From Candidatus Poribacteria bacterium (GTDB lineage Bacteria > Poribacteria > WGA-4E > WGA-3G), in the NCBI GenBank assembly GCA_028820635.1, contig JAPPIG010000116.1, forward strand, positions 1 through 64,000: DNA of 64,000 nt, given 5' to 3'. Of the stretch, positions 44,500 to 53,711 are shown one piece after another (positions within the stretch are counted from its first letter, which is position 1; each line of letters opens with the position of its first letter). The translations under genes and the position numbers were made by a program. The notes under the pieces are model-generated. The model was given only the letters and a program-made list of their open reading frames with translations, did not search any database and was not told the DNA's origin.

Positions 44500-45915
44500 C
44501 TATGGAAAAATGCCAAGTTGCATATAGGATTGTGCAATTTTATGAATAGCACTGATAAACGCTGCTGTTCTGCTATCTACTACATCTTTTCCGTGTTTCA
44601 ATCGAATTTCGCGAATTTCTTGATACGCGTTTACCATCGTATCTTGAAGTCCTGAGTTGACCAAATCCGTTTCATCGGCACCGTGTAAAGGTCCGCGTTC
44701 ATCATCGGAAAATTGATATCCGGTAGCTTGTTCAATAAAGAGAAGCATAGCATTATACGCGGTTTCTTCATACCGTCTGGCAAGCCTTCCGAATCCGACG
44801 TGTGAGAGATTGCGAAGCCATTCAAAATAGGAAACGGTTACACCGCCAGCATTTAGAAAAGTATCAGGAATAATCAGTGCACCACGTTTTTGGAGTATCT
44901 CATCGGCTTTGGTCGTTGTAGGACCATTTGCTGCTTCGGCAATTATGTGTGCTTTGATACGCGGCGCGTTCTCCGCAGTTAACTGATTTTCAAGTGCGGC
45001 TGGGATAAGGATATCGCATTCTAACTCCAAAACGTCGTTCGGATTCTCAATAAATGTCGCGTCTGAACAATGCCGAATTGAACCGGTTTCAGCACGAAAC
45101 GTGGATACTTTTTCAATATCAATTCCTTTTGGATTATAGATAGCACCATCTGACTCGGCAATGCCAATAACTATCGCCTCAGCTTCAGTTAAGTATTTTG
45201 CGGCAGGATATCCGACTTTCCCAAAGCCTTGAAGGACAACGGTTTTTCCCCGCAGACCGGGATGAAGTCCAATCTGTTTCATATCATCTTCATAACTACA
45301 AACCTCTTCCAACCCGAACACAACACCGCGCCCAGTCGCCTCTTTTCGTCCATGTATACCGTTTTGATCAATCGGTTTTCCTGTTACACAAGCGATAGCA
45401 TCAAGTTTGTCTTGGGACATTGTGAGGTATGTATCAAGAATCCATGCCATTTCGTTTTCACCGGTGCCGAAGTCCGGGGCAGGCACATCAACACCGGGAC
45501 CGATATAGTTTTTCTGAATCAGTTCATAGGTATAGCGGCGGGTGATTCGTTCCAATTCGCTCTCAGAGTACTCATTTCTGTTAAGTTGGATACCGCCTTT
45601 AGCACCACCAAACGGCACGTCTACCAGCGCGCATTTATAGGTCATCAACGCAGCAAGTGCCACTATCTCGTCTTCGTTAACAAGTGTGCTGTAGCGGATA
45701 CCTCCTTTCGTTGGAAGTTTATGGTGACTATGTTCAGCACGCCATCCGTGAATCGTTTGAATGGTACCGTCATCCCGTTTAATCGGAAAGGTGAAATGGC
45801 AAGAGTTGTTACAAATTTTTATCTGGTCCAAAAGCCCCTGCGGATATTCTGTGAACTGTGCTGCTTTGTCAAAATTCTTGTTCACTTTTTCAAAAAACGA
45901 GAGGTTTTCTGCCAT
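44500..45915 (-). CDS. Glutamate dehydrogenase family (Glu/Leu/Phe/Val)
   Basis: 471 aa. I use the ATG at 45915 (MAENLSFFEKVNKNFDKAAQ), which has AAAGG upstream and fits the family. KGGIRYSTLVNEDEIVALAA and DVPFGGAKGGIQL carry the substrate-binding and catalytic lysines; PGVDVPAPDFGTGENEMAWI follows. The nucleotide domain has VVLQGFGKVGYPAAKYL (G-x-G-x-x-G). FLNAGGVTVSYFEWLRNLSH is conserved near the C-terminus. It interconverts glutamate and 2-oxoglutarate plus ammonia; the cofactor cannot be assigned with certainty. No clear operon partner upstream. Confidence 0.92.
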   Translation of the reverse strand: MAENLSFFEKVNKNFDKAAQFTEYPQGLLDQIKICNNSCHFTFPIKRDDGTIQTIHGWRAEHSHHKLPTKGGIRYSTLVNEDEIVALAALMTYKCALVDVPFGGAKGGIQLNRNEYSESELERITRRYTYELIQKNYIGPGVDVPAPDFGTGENEMAWILDTYLTMSQDKLDAIACVTGKPIDQNGIHGRKEATGRGVVFGLEEVCSYEDDMKQIGLHPGLRGKTVVLQGFGKVGYPAAKYLTEAEAIVIGIAESDGAIYNPKGIDIEKVSTFRAETGSIRHCSDATFIENPNDVLELECDILIPAALENQLTAENAPRIKAHIIAEAANGPTTTKADEILQKRGALIIPDTFLNAGGVTVSYFEWLRNLSHVGFGRLARRYEETAYNAMLLFIEQATGYQFSDDERGPLHGADETDLVNSGLQDTMVNAYQEIREIRLKHGKDVVDSRTAAFISAIHKIAQSYMQLGIFP

Positions 45916-46069
45916 TTGTATTAACCTTTCAGAGAATTTGTGGCGTTTGTAGTCGCGCAATTCATTGCCAAATCAACGCCAAGCACTTATGGCACTTGTC
46001 GCCTCTTACATTCACAATAAGGTATTTGAGTCGCCACAGAAACCAAATATATCAATAACAGTGAAATGA

Positions 46070-46930
46070 TTACCGTTGCCTAATGTATTTTTGTAACCTT
46101 GCGTCCGCTTGGACTTCTCCAACGTAAATGTCACCGTGCGAATCAACCCAGATACCGTGTGGGCAAGCGAGAAATTCACCGGGAACAGTACTACCGCGCT
46201 CACTACCCCATTGGGAAACTACTTCCCCATCTAAAGTCATGATTGAGATTCGTTGATCCAGCTCCGCAATATAGACCAATTCGTCTTCGTCAATAAAAAT
46301 CGTGTCGGGTTGCAGCAGATCACCCCATTCCTCAATGTATTCTCCATCTAAGGTGAAAAACTGAATCCGATTGTTTTCTCGGTCTGCCACCATAAGTCGA
46401 TTGCGTGGATCAACTCTAACACAGTGCGGCAGATCAAATTCCCCTGGACCCGTTCCCGGCTTTCCCCAAGACTTAATCAACTCTCCATCGGGTGAATATT
46501 TATGAACACGTGCGTTGCCATAGCCATCACTAATATACATCTCACCATCAGGACCAAGTGCAAAATCCGTTGGTAGATTGAAGGGTTCGCCCTCCGCACC
46601 GGCTTCATCTGGCGTGCCGAGTGTCATCAAGAGTTCACCTTCCGTGGTGAACTTGCGCATAACGTGCGTTTCACGTTCAACACAGTAGATATTATCATCG
46701 GCATCTATAAAGATTCCGTGTGCATCCTTGAGAATGTCATCACCCCAAGAGGTTAGGAAATTACCATCACGATCAAAGACTACCATCGGGTGTTCGCTGC
46801 GGCTATAAACATAGACGCGGTCCTGAGAATCAACAGCGACAGCAGGAATCCATCCAAATTCCCAGCCATCTGGTAGTGTCCACCAATTTTCCTGCACCGT
46901 ATACTGATGCGTTCCTTGTCCAAAAATCAT
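46070..46930 (-). CDS. NHL-repeat beta-propeller protein
   Basis: 286 aa. The start at 46930 (MIFGQGTHQYTVQENWWTLP) is chosen over a TTG four codons upstream because TTGGAG is correctly spaced to this ATG. Six NHL-type repeats are visible, for example VAVDSQDRVYVYSRSEHPMV, HGIFIDADDNIYCVERETH and HCVRVDPRNRLMVADRENNR. The architecture resembles peptidyl-alpha-hydroxyglycine lyase-like and SMP-30-like propellers. No signal peptide is seen. Function unknown; it may be a lactonase- or lyase-type enzyme or a binding protein. It is divergent from thiD. Confidence 0.85.
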   Translation of the reverse strand: MIFGQGTHQYTVQENWWTLPDGWEFGWIPAVAVDSQDRVYVYSRSEHPMVVFDRDGNFLTSWGDDILKDAHGIFIDADDNIYCVERETHVMRKFTTEGELLMTLGTPDEAGAEGEPFNLPTDFALGPDGEMYISDGYGNARVHKYSPDGELIKSWGKPGTGPGEFDLPHCVRVDPRNRLMVADRENNRIQFFTLDGEYIEEWGDLLQPDTIFIDEDELVYIAELDQRISIMTLDGEVVSQWGSERGSTVPGEFLACPHGIWVDSHGDIYVGEVQADARLQKYIRQR

Positions 46931-47010
46931 TAGGGTCTCCAATTTTAAATGAATTGTGAGTCATTTTAACAGATAGGTTGCCATATATCAAGGGAATTTA
47001 ACTTGAGAAC

Positions 47011-47040
47011 TTGCACAATGTCAATAAACAATGATATAAT
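47011..47040 (+). promoter_or_regulatory. Sigma-70-type promoter for thiD
   Basis: TTGCAC (47011-47016), an 18-base spacer and a consensus TATAAT (47035-47040) lie 78 bases before the thiD ATG. Confidence 0.6.
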
Positions 47041-47082
47041 TTGTGATTATAGAAGAATCCAAAAACAGTAGAATAGGGGATT

Positions 47083-47104
47083 CTGTTTAGAGACCTCTAA
47101 ACAG
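47083..47104 (+). promoter_or_regulatory. Leader palindrome before thiD
   Basis: CTGTTTAGAG and CTCTAAACAG form a perfect 10-bp inverted repeat around AC, ending 14 bases before the thiD start and next to its GGGGAG ribosome site. It could be an operator or an RNA hairpin that controls access to the ribosome site. No TPP-riboswitch core is visible. Confidence 0.5.
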
Positions 47105-47118
47105 AGAAAGGGGAGAAC

Positions 47119-47904
47119 ATGAAACAGATTTTAACAATTGCAGGTTCAGATTCAGGTGGGGGTGCTGGGATACAAGCGGATATTAAGGCGATCTCGGCAA
47201 ACGGTGGTTTCGCTATGTCCGCAATAACCTCCGTAACAGCACAGAATACCGTTGCTGTCACGGACGCCTTTGACCTGCCTATTCCGCTGATTGAAGCGCA
47301 GCTGGATGCAGTCTTTTCGGACTTTGACGTAGCCAGCGTTAAAACAGGGATGCTTTCATCGTCAACGATTGTGGAAACGGTGGCACAAAAGTTACGTGAA
47401 TATACGCCTCAGGCAATTGTGGTTGACCCTGTAATGATTTCTAAAAGTAAGTTTCCACTGTTGAAAGCAGAGGCTATCAACAGTCTACGACACACATTAA
47501 TTCCGATTGCCACGCTAATCACACCAAATGTTTATGAGGCAGAACTGCTTGCAGAACAAGAGATCCAAACTATTGATGATGCAAAAATAGCGGCAGAAAC
47601 TATTGCTAACCTCGGTTGTCAGGCTGTACTTGTCAAAGGCGGGCATCTTGACAATGAAAAGGCGATAGATGTGCTTTATTACAATGACGATTGGTCTTTC
47701 TTTGACGCGGAACGGGTTGAAACAAAAAACACACACGGCACAGGATGTACCTACTCCGCTGCGATTGCAACACATCTGGCACTTGGAAAGGATTTAATTG
47801 CGGCAATTCGGGCTGCAAAAAAATATATTACGAATGCTATTCAACACGCATTGGATATCGGCAAAGGACATGGACCGACAAATCATTTCTATTTTTTAAC
47901 TTAA
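47119..47904 (+). CDS. thiD: Hydroxymethylpyrimidine (phosphate) kinase
   Basis: 261 aa. [20 protein letters not shown] is the family opening; [31 protein letters not shown] and [16 protein letters not shown] follow; [20 protein letters not shown] holds the anion-hole and catalytic Asp-region motif of the ribokinase-like fold (here GTGC without the preceding Asp seen in many ribokinases). It phosphorylates HMP and HMP-P for thiamine synthesis. Preceded by a good promoter and a leader palindrome. Its stop abuts the stop of the convergent DUF2203 gene. Confidence 0.95.
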   Translation: MKQILTIAGSDSGGGAGIQADIKAISANGGFAMSAITSVTAQNTVAVTDAFDLPIPLIEAQLDAVFSDFDVASVKTGMLSSSTIVETVAQKLREYTPQAIVVDPVMISKSKFPLLKAEAINSLRHTLIPIATLITPNVYEAELLAEQEIQTIDDAKIAAETIANLGCQAVLVKGGHLDNEKAIDVLYYNDDWSFFDAERVETKNTHGTGCTYSAAIATHLALGKDLIAAIRAAKKYITNAIQHALDIGKGHGPTNHFYFLT

Positions 47905-48285
47905 TTACAAAGGCTTTCTTCCTGCAAAACCGCTCTCAATCTCATGCCAATAACGAATCTCCTTTTCACCAAACCGCCAACAGAGATAAACTTCTTTCCC
48001 ATCGCGCATGTGTGGAAAATCAATTAAGGCTGGATCAAGTCCTTTGAGATGGCAGCCAAGACGTTGGATCCGTTCAACGATCTCTCTAAACTGATCTCCG
48101 GTTTGCATTAGCAAAAGTGCGTTTTTACTGCCGCCGTTAGATGGAATGACCTCTAAGAAAGGTGTGAGTTCGGCGTGTAGTTTTTCCAATTCCTCTTTCA
48201 GTTCAAGTAGTGCCGAAATGTCTGTAATCAATTCTGGAATGCATTCATTTGCTTCTTCAACCGTAAAATATCTCTTTTCCTGCAT
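47905..48285 (-). CDS. DUF2203 family protein
   Basis: 126 aa. RYFTVEEANECIPELITDIS opens the family; a coiled helical region (LLELKEELEKLHAELTPFLE) is followed by LGCHLKGLDPALIDFPHMRD and EVYLCWRFGEKEIRYWHEIE, which are the conserved C-terminal features. The family is of unknown function. CAAGGAGACC precedes the ATG. Convergent with thiD with no gap. Confidence 0.88.
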   Translation of the reverse strand: MQEKRYFTVEEANECIPELITDISALLELKEELEKLHAELTPFLEVIPSNGGSKNALLLMQTGDQFREIVERIQRLGCHLKGLDPALIDFPHMRDGKEVYLCWRFGEKEIRYWHEIESGFAGRKPL

Positions 48286-48624
48286 GAGTAGGTCTCCTTG
48301 TTCATCTTGCTATAAATTTATACGAATTCAGAGAAGATGTCAAGCATCAAATCAATTAAGAGAAATTTGATACCTGTCAACACTTACTGAAAATAGTATT
48401 TACAGAGCCATTCAATTGTCGAGTTTCTCCCAATTAATTATATTGTAGGAGGGAACTCCGATTCCCGACTGTCAATGAGGTTCGTCGCGATTCGGAGATC
48501 GCTCCTACAAGAAAAGACTTATGATAAAATGTGAAATTACTGGAGAATTGAATGCCTCTGATAGTATTTACCTTTAATCTTGATTTGTTACCGATGACTG
48601 ACAACTGAAAACTGAAAACTAACT
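48286..48624. other. Intergenic region with two repeat types before murJ
   Basis: 339 bp between divergent genes. It contains the palindromic element at 48445-48510 and, immediately before murJ, the GACTGACAACTGAAAACTG type simple repeat (48587-48620), which leaves murJ without a visible ribosome site. No gene seen. Confidence 0.5.
48445..48510. repeat. Interspersed palindrome, inverse copy of 28003-28066
   Basis: GTAGGAGGGAACTCCGATTC ... GCGATTCGGAGATCGCTCCT is the reverse complement, with small differences, of the core of the element at 27966-28100. A REP- or MITE-core sequence. Confidence 0.65.
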
Positions 48625-50262
48625 ATGGCAGAAAATGAAACACAATCTGCTGAGGAGCAGAATCAAAACGCCACCCGTGCTGCAGGAATAGTCAGCCTCG
48701 CTGTGATGGGGTCGAGAATACTGGGACTTGCTCGTGAAACAGCGATTGGCTACTACTTTCGTTCAACGACCAGTGCGGATACTTTCTACCTCGCTTTCCG
48801 CATCCCAAACTTTCTACGCGATATGTTTGGCGAAGGTATTTTAAGCAAGGCTTTTATTACCACTTTCGTAACGACAGAAGCCGAAGATGGAGAAGAAGCG
48901 GCATGGAATTTGGCAAACCGCATCTTTAATTTGACGTCTCTCATCCTAATTGGCATTACTGGGTTAGGTATTGTTTTTGCGCCTGCCATTGTTGATGTTT
49001 TGGCACAACACAATTTCGACAAAGATTTAGACACTGTTGAGCATCAAGGATTTACCAGTAAAATTGAACTGGCAATCTATCTCACTCAATTGATGTTTCC
49101 CTACCTGCTATTTGTTTCGCTTGCTGCAATTGCGATGGGATTATTGAACAGCAAGGGAAAATTCGGTATACCAGCATGTGCGTCTACCTTCTTTAACCTG
49201 AGTTCACTCCTTATTGGGATAAGTGGCTACTATTTATTTCCATTAGCAGGAATTCATCCCGTAACAGGTATGGCTGTCGGTGTAATCGTTGGAGGGATTG
49301 CTCAATTTCTAATTCAGGTACCGTCTATGTATCGCGTCGGTTTTCGGTACCGCCCGCTCTTGAGTTTGCGAGATCCCAGAGTACTTCAAGTTATACATCT
49401 AATTGGACCTGCTGTGTTAGGTGTCGCAGTGGTACAGGTAAATCAATTTACCAATACGTTCTTTATTACCTCAGATTCTGGATGGTTGACGTGGATTAGT
49501 AGGGCATACCGTGTTGTGCATCTCCCTATTGGGATTTTTGGTGTTGCAATTTCAACGGTGGCACTCCCGCAACTTGCAAAATTCGCAACTACAGGAGATA
49601 CTGAAAATTTTCGCAATTCGCTCTCTTATGCTCTCCGTCTTTTACTTACCGTGACAATTCCTGCCGCAATTGGGCTTATGATGCTATCTGAACCTATATG
49701 TCGACTGCTCTTTGAATGGGGCGTCACTATTGAGGAGGATACAATCCAAACAGGAGGGCTTCTGTTCGTCTATGCATACGGGTTATGCGGATTTTCTACT
49801 CTCAAAATCGTTACCGATGGTTTTTACGCATACAAAGATATTCGCGCCCCTGTCATCGTCAGCATCTGTGCGGTTGTGCTTAACATCTGTCTCAATTACC
49901 TATTTATCTTCCGTGAACTTTTTTTAGACCCGCGTGCAGTGGTGTTCTCAACTGTGCTGACTGTGACACTGAATAGTACGGTTTTATTACTACTACTCCG
50001 CCGCAAAGTTGGACGGTTAGGACTCCGGGCGGTCATTCCGTTGGTATTCAAAATCTTAGTTGCTTCTGCAGTAATGGGCGTTGTGTGCTGGGTCACAAAC
50101 GGTTTTATTGAACAAGATTTGCTTGGTACTGAAGGTATCGTTCCACGTATTGCCAACGTGTTTGTGCCGATCATATTCAGCGTGTTGGCACTCACGGGTA
50201 TGTATAAAATCTTAAAAGTCACTGAATTTGATGATATTTTGAACATATTTAAAAAATTCTAA
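48625..50262 (+). CDS. murJ: Lipid II flippase MurJ (MviN)
   Basis: 545 aa, an integral membrane protein with about 14 hydrophobic segments. GIVSLAVMGSRILGLARETA and DTFYLAFRIPNFLRDMFGEG with ILSKAFITTF are the N-terminal signature containing the conserved Arg and Asp residues of MurJ. VHLPIGIFGVAISTVALPQL is conserved mid-protein. It moves lipid-linked peptidoglycan precursor across the inner membrane. The ATG follows a simple-repeat stretch with no ribosome site. Confidence 0.93.
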   Translation: MAENETQSAEEQNQNATRAAGIVSLAVMGSRILGLARETAIGYYFRSTTSADTFYLAFRIPNFLRDMFGEGILSKAFITTFVTTEAEDGEEAAWNLANRIFNLTSLILIGITGLGIVFAPAIVDVLAQHNFDKDLDTVEHQGFTSKIELAIYLTQLMFPYLLFVSLAAIAMGLLNSKGKFGIPACASTFFNLSSLLIGISGYYLFPLAGIHPVTGMAVGVIVGGIAQFLIQVPSMYRVGFRYRPLLSLRDPRVLQVIHLIGPAVLGVAVVQVNQFTNTFFITSDSGWLTWISRAYRVVHLPIGIFGVAISTVALPQLAKFATTGDTENFRNSLSYALRLLLTVTIPAAIGLMMLSEPICRLLFEWGVTIEEDTIQTGGLLFVYAYGLCGFSTLKIVTDGFYAYKDIRAPVIVSICAVVLNICLNYLFIFRELFLDPRAVVFSTVLTVTLNSTVLLLLLRRKVGRLGLRAVIPLVFKILVASAVMGVVCWVTNGFIEQDLLGTEGIVPRIANVFVPIIFSVLALTGMYKILKVTEFDDILNIFKKF

Positions 50263-50428
50263 AAGCACCTAAATTTCTTCAATTTCCTGCAAAAATTGTT
50301 CTTTTTTGAAAATTCTGCAATCTTTTTAAATATTTTAAACGAATTTGCCTTTTTCCACGTCTTGTAACACGAAAATTGGATGTTCTAATGTGAAATATGG
50401 AATATCTTATCGTGAAATGAGGTTCAAA

Positions 50429-50974
50429 ATGCAATCTTTTCCCTTAGATTCTACCTTGCTAAAACAGATTCAAAACGGTAATTTTGATGCTGTTGATGTA
50501 CTTGTCCTGAAATATACTCCCTTATTAAGATCGATCATACGTAATGAGGTAAACAATGTTGATGCAGCCGACGATGTGTATGGCGATATCTGTCTTGCAA
50601 TTGTCCGTCGGTTTCGTCGCAAAGGTACTGCAGACATCAACGCCGTTGACAAATGGATCAAACAAGTTGTTCGTAGCAAATGCCAAGAATACTTACGACA
50701 TGAGAAAAAACATCGTGATATAACAGCAGTTGCCCAAGAACAACATGCGGCTGCCTTAAAGCAAGAATTATGTAGAGAGCTGCGTCGAAACGAAGTATCT
50801 GAGGTAATTGATGAGATGAGTCCCATTTGCAGATATGTCGCTGAATTGTGGTTGGAGGGATGGACATCCGCTGAGATTGGTGAGCAGTTGGGCATCCCCG
50901 AAGGTACAGTGAAGACTCGGAAACGGACGATTGTTAACCGGTTACGTGAGCACTTCAATATCCACACCGCTTAA
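50429..50974 (+). CDS. ECF-like RNA polymerase sigma factor
   Basis: 181 aa. I choose the ATG at 50429 (MQSFPLDSTLLKQIQNGNFD) because TGAGGT is well spaced; a longer frame starts at 50345. Sigma region 2 spans roughly 20-90 (VLKYTPLLRSIIRNEV, DAADDVYGDICLAIVRRFRR). Region 4 is near 125-180, with CRYVAELWLEGWTSAEIGEQ and LGIPEGTVKTRKRTIVNRLR as the helix-turn-helix. No anti-sigma gene is adjacent. It precedes a secreted unknown protein by 120 bp and may control it. Confidence 0.85.
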   Translation: MQSFPLDSTLLKQIQNGNFDAVDVLVLKYTPLLRSIIRNEVNNVDAADDVYGDICLAIVRRFRRKGTADINAVDKWIKQVVRSKCQEYLRHEKKHRDITAVAQEQHAAALKQELCRELRRNEVSEVIDEMSPICRYVAELWLEGWTSAEIGEQLGIPEGTVKTRKRTIVNRLREHFNIHTA

Positions 50975-51022
50975 AAACAAAATTGCGGTTAATACCGCTT
51001 CAACGACGTGTTATCTATATTG

Positions 51023-51051
51023 TTTACACAGTAACGGAGGCGCGCTATAAT
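51023..51051 (+). promoter_or_regulatory. Promoter for the secreted protein at 51095
   Basis: TTTACA (51023-51028), 17 bases and TATAAT (51046-51051), 43 bases before the GTG start. It looks like a housekeeping sigma-70 promoter rather than an ECF type. Confidence 0.55.
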
Positions 51052-51094
51052 AGATGCGTCTCCTTAGGATATATTACAAAAAAGGAGAAAAATT

Positions 51095-51634
51095 GTGAAA
51101 AATTTAGTTCTGATAGCCTTCATCGGGTTAATAGGATTGACATGTTTTGTTACAACAGATGTCTACGCATCTTCGGATACGGATGCTCGGATGAGCGAAG
51201 TTCCGCTCATGACGTTTGTATACGGATATGCCTATGTAGGATATTCCTACACATTCCCAGTGGTCAGTAGTAGTCATGGTGCATATATTGCTAACGATTC
51301 CGGTAATCATCCAGATTGGCCAAGAAAAGTGCCTGTACGCTATTACATAGACTTTGAGAGCACGCTAATCGGGAAATTTAAGGACTGGTTTAATCCGTCC
51401 CAGAATTGGGGTGAAAAAGGTTGGGTGGCTGGCTGGGACACTTATGGGGTAGGTCGTAGTTTCAGTTTCGACCTCTCAGAAGTAGTCTGGCAAAAAATTA
51501 CTATCCAAGCAGAATCGAGATTTACTGTGAAAGTTGATCACGATGGAAATGGTGTTTGGGATGCAAGTGATTCTTGGGGGGCATCAATTAATGAGAAGTT
51601 TGATCACAAGAACGTGCCTCTCGGTGTAGAATAG
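51095..51634 (+). CDS. Secreted protein of unknown function with an EF-hand-like loop
   Basis: 179 aa from a GTG start at 51095 with AAAAAGGAGAAAAAT upstream. Residues 1-26 are a signal peptide (LVLIAFIGLIGLTCFVTTDV then YASS). The body is rich in Trp and Tyr (FKDWFNPSQNWGEKGWVAGW) and near the C-terminus has VDHDGNGVWDASDSWG, a D-x-D-x-N-G-x-x-D loop like Ca-binding EF-hand or dockerin loops. I do not recognise the family. A secreted, possibly Ca-dependent, beta-rich protein is inferred. It lies between a sigma factor and a TolB-like propeller. Confidence 0.75.
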   Translation: MKNLVLIAFIGLIGLTCFVTTDVYASSDTDARMSEVPLMTFVYGYAYVGYSYTFPVVSSSHGAYIANDSGNHPDWPRKVPVRYYIDFESTLIGKFKDWFNPSQNWGEKGWVAGWDTYGVGRSFSFDLSEVVWQKITIQAESRFTVKVDHDGNGVWDASDSWGASINEKFDHKNVPLGVE

Positions 51635-51685
51635 GTGATCTTCGCGCCCAAAGTACGTATTTAGCGGATTATAACTTTTCTTACC

Positions 51686-51711
51686 GGCTCGCGCGCTGAT
51701 GCGTGCGAGCC
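51686..51711 (+). terminator. Strong hairpin between two genes, possible transcription stop
   Basis: GGCTCGCGCGC and GCGTGCGAGCC form an 11-bp stem (one G-U pair) around TGAT. Only a short TT follows, so it is not a full intrinsic terminator. It sits 52 bases past the stop of the secreted protein. Confidence 0.4.
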
Positions 51712-51750
51712 TTACCGTCAAATATGCTTAGGGTATTAAGGAGTTACAAC

Positions 51751-52845
51751 ATGGGACGATTTTTAAACAAAAATAAAATAACATATATACTTTCGCAGAT
51801 GTTTGTCTATACAGTATGCTTTTGTTTGTTTGTGCTATTTTCCCCAAGCGGCGTGAATGCCAAAATCGTGTTTGTCTATAATGGCAGTATTTATGTGATG
51901 AACGATGGAGGCACCGGTATCCGCAGATTGACAGACAATCAGTTTTGGGAGGATCTCCCGCGTTGGTCCCCAGATGGCACCCAAATCGCTTTTGAGAGGA
52001 ACCTTGAGAAAGATATACAAAAGTATCAAATGTTTATTATGAACGCTGATGGCACGAACCAACAACAACTCACATATAACGAACAAGGGAATAGAAATGG
52101 CGATCCGACCTGGTCACCGGATGGAAGATACCTGGCGTTTACAAGCAACCGGAGTGGAAAAACTGAGATCCATGTTATGGACTTAATGGATCATACAGTG
52201 AAACAGTTGACAGGCAGGGAGGAACCGCACCGTGCAGGATCTCCTGATTGGTCACCTGATGGCAAAGAAATTCTTTATGAAAAAAGCATATTAAGAGGGG
52301 CCGGCATAGCAAATAAGAATATTTGGGTTATGTCAGCAGATGGAACAAACCAGCGTCCCCTTTTGCCGGATCAAGACCCTGGACAGCAGCTGTCGTTCAG
52401 AGTTTACCCTAAATGGTCATCAGATGGGCAGCAGATACTGTACCTTAAATCAGCAGGCGGTCTACAAGGAGATTTTCCAATAAAACGATTCGTTATTATG
52501 CGTCCCAACGGTGCGAAAAAGGAAATTGATGTGAATGAGAAGATAGGTGGAGAGTGGGTTGGCTCTGGATTGTGTTCGATGGATCATGGAGGGGCATTTC
52601 TCTTTTCTGCGGGGTTACTTGAAGTGCCGCGTGAAAAGCGGTTTCATGACATCTATCGGTATGAGATTGCAACCGGTAAACTCAGACGCTTAACACGCCA
52701 TCGATATGACGACATTCGACCGCATTGGGTAGAAGGTGCACTGTCTGTATCTCCGCAGGAAAAATTGCCTACGCAATGGGGTGAAATGAAAGCGGTATAT
52801 GGTATTGAGACATCTATGGAAAATGAAAAGTATACGTCTCCATGA
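51751..52845 (+). CDS. TolB-like/WD40-like (PD40) beta-propeller protein, secreted
   Basis: 364 aa. The ATG at 51751 (MGRFLNKNKITYILSQMFVY) is favoured over upstream starts because AAGGAG lies eight bases before it. A signal segment (TVCFCLFVLFSPSGVNA) is followed by TolB-type blades: IYVMNDGGTGIRRLTDN, LPRWSPDGTQIAFERN, FIMNADGTNQQQLTYNEQ, PTWSPDGRYLAFTSNRSG and SPDWSPDGKEILYEKS. Such propellers form scaffolds or enzyme supports in the periplasm. The TolB N-terminal domain is missing, so it is not TolB itself. Function unknown. Confidence 0.87.
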   Translation: MGRFLNKNKITYILSQMFVYTVCFCLFVLFSPSGVNAKIVFVYNGSIYVMNDGGTGIRRLTDNQFWEDLPRWSPDGTQIAFERNLEKDIQKYQMFIMNADGTNQQQLTYNEQGNRNGDPTWSPDGRYLAFTSNRSGKTEIHVMDLMDHTVKQLTGREEPHRAGSPDWSPDGKEILYEKSILRGAGIANKNIWVMSADGTNQRPLLPDQDPGQQLSFRVYPKWSSDGQQILYLKSAGGLQGDFPIKRFVIMRPNGAKKEIDVNEKIGGEWVGSGLCSMDHGGAFLFSAGLLEVPREKRFHDIYRYEIATGKLRRLTRHRYDDIRPHWVEGALSVSPQEKLPTQWGEMKAVYGIETSMENEKYTSP

Positions 52846-52931
52846 TTTATTTTAAGGGTAATATCTAACTCCCAGACCTCTATACTTTCCATGCGACTTG
52901 CTCAGATAGTAGAATCGAAAAAAGGAGATAT

Positions 52932-53711
52932 ATGTTAACAAAACGAATAATACCATGTTTAGACGTACGTGCTGGAAAGGTCACCAAAGGTATCGCGTTC
53001 AAAGGCAATGTTGACGTAGGTGACCCTGTTGAAATGGCGCGTTTTTATTATGAAGGTGGTGCAGACGAACTCGTCTTTTACGACATCACCGCCAGCAATG
53101 AACGGCGCGACATTATGATTGATGTTGTCTCTGCTGTCGCCGCAGAAATCTTTATCCCGTTTTCTGTCGGTGGTGGGTTACGCACACTGGAGGATATGCG
53201 GCGCGTCTTGCTTGCTGGTGCAGAAAAGGTTAGTATAGATTCAGGTGCAGTACGAAATCCTGGTATTATCTCTGAAGGCGCGCGTGCATTCGGTAGTCAA
53301 TGTGTTGTGTTAAGCATGCAGGTGAAAAAGGTTTCTAAAAGTGAACAGATTCCAAGCGGTTATGAAATCTATATTGATGGTGGACGGAAACCTGTTGGAT
53401 GGGATGCATTGGAATGGTCTGCTCGGGGTGTGGACTTAGGTGCAGGCGAGATTGTGGTCAATAGCATTGATGCCGATGGCACGAAGGCAGGTTACGAATT
53501 GGAGTTAACAGGGGCAATCGCTGACCTCGTGCCGATCCCAGTAATTGCTTCTGGAGGAGCAGGAAATCCGCAACACCTTCGCGATGTTTTTGTTGAGAGC
53601 AATGCCGATGCTGCGATTGTCGCCTCTATCACACACTACGGCGAATTCACGATTGAGGGCATCAAAACCTATCTGGCAGATGAAGGTGTGAGTGTGCGGG
53701 ATACTTGGTAA
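52932..53711 (+). CDS. hisF: Imidazole glycerol phosphate synthase subunit HisF
   Basis: 259 aa, close to the usual length. [20 protein letters not shown] contains the catalytic Asp near residue 11. [67 protein letters not shown] (second catalytic Asp) and [18 protein letters not shown] line the TIM-barrel phosphate sites. It makes imidazole glycerol phosphate and AICAR with ammonia from HisH. No other his gene is present, so the pathway is dispersed. AAAAGGAGATAT precedes the ATG. Confidence 0.96.
   Translation: MLTKRIIPCLDVRAGKVTKGIAFKGNVDVGDPVEMARFYYEGGADELVFYDITASNERRDIMIDVVSAVAAEIFIPFSVGGGLRTLEDMRRVLLAGAEKVSIDSGAVRNPGIISEGARAFGSQCVVLSMQVKKVSKSEQIPSGYEIYIDGGRKPVGWDALEWSARGVDLGAGEIVVNSIDADGTKAGYELELTGAIADLVPIPVIASGGAGNPQHLRDVFVESNADAAIVASITHYGEFTIEGIKTYLADEGVSVRDTW

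Noticed and set aside
44424..44552. Longer N-terminus for pdxJ (292 aa)
   Set aside because: The extension crosses a palindromic repeat and the previous gene's end; the ATG at 44423 has a good ribosome site and matches the family start.
46980..47118. TPP riboswitch before thiD
   Set aside because: The conserved CTGAGA and ACCTGA-type elements are missing; only a promoter and a palindrome are seen.
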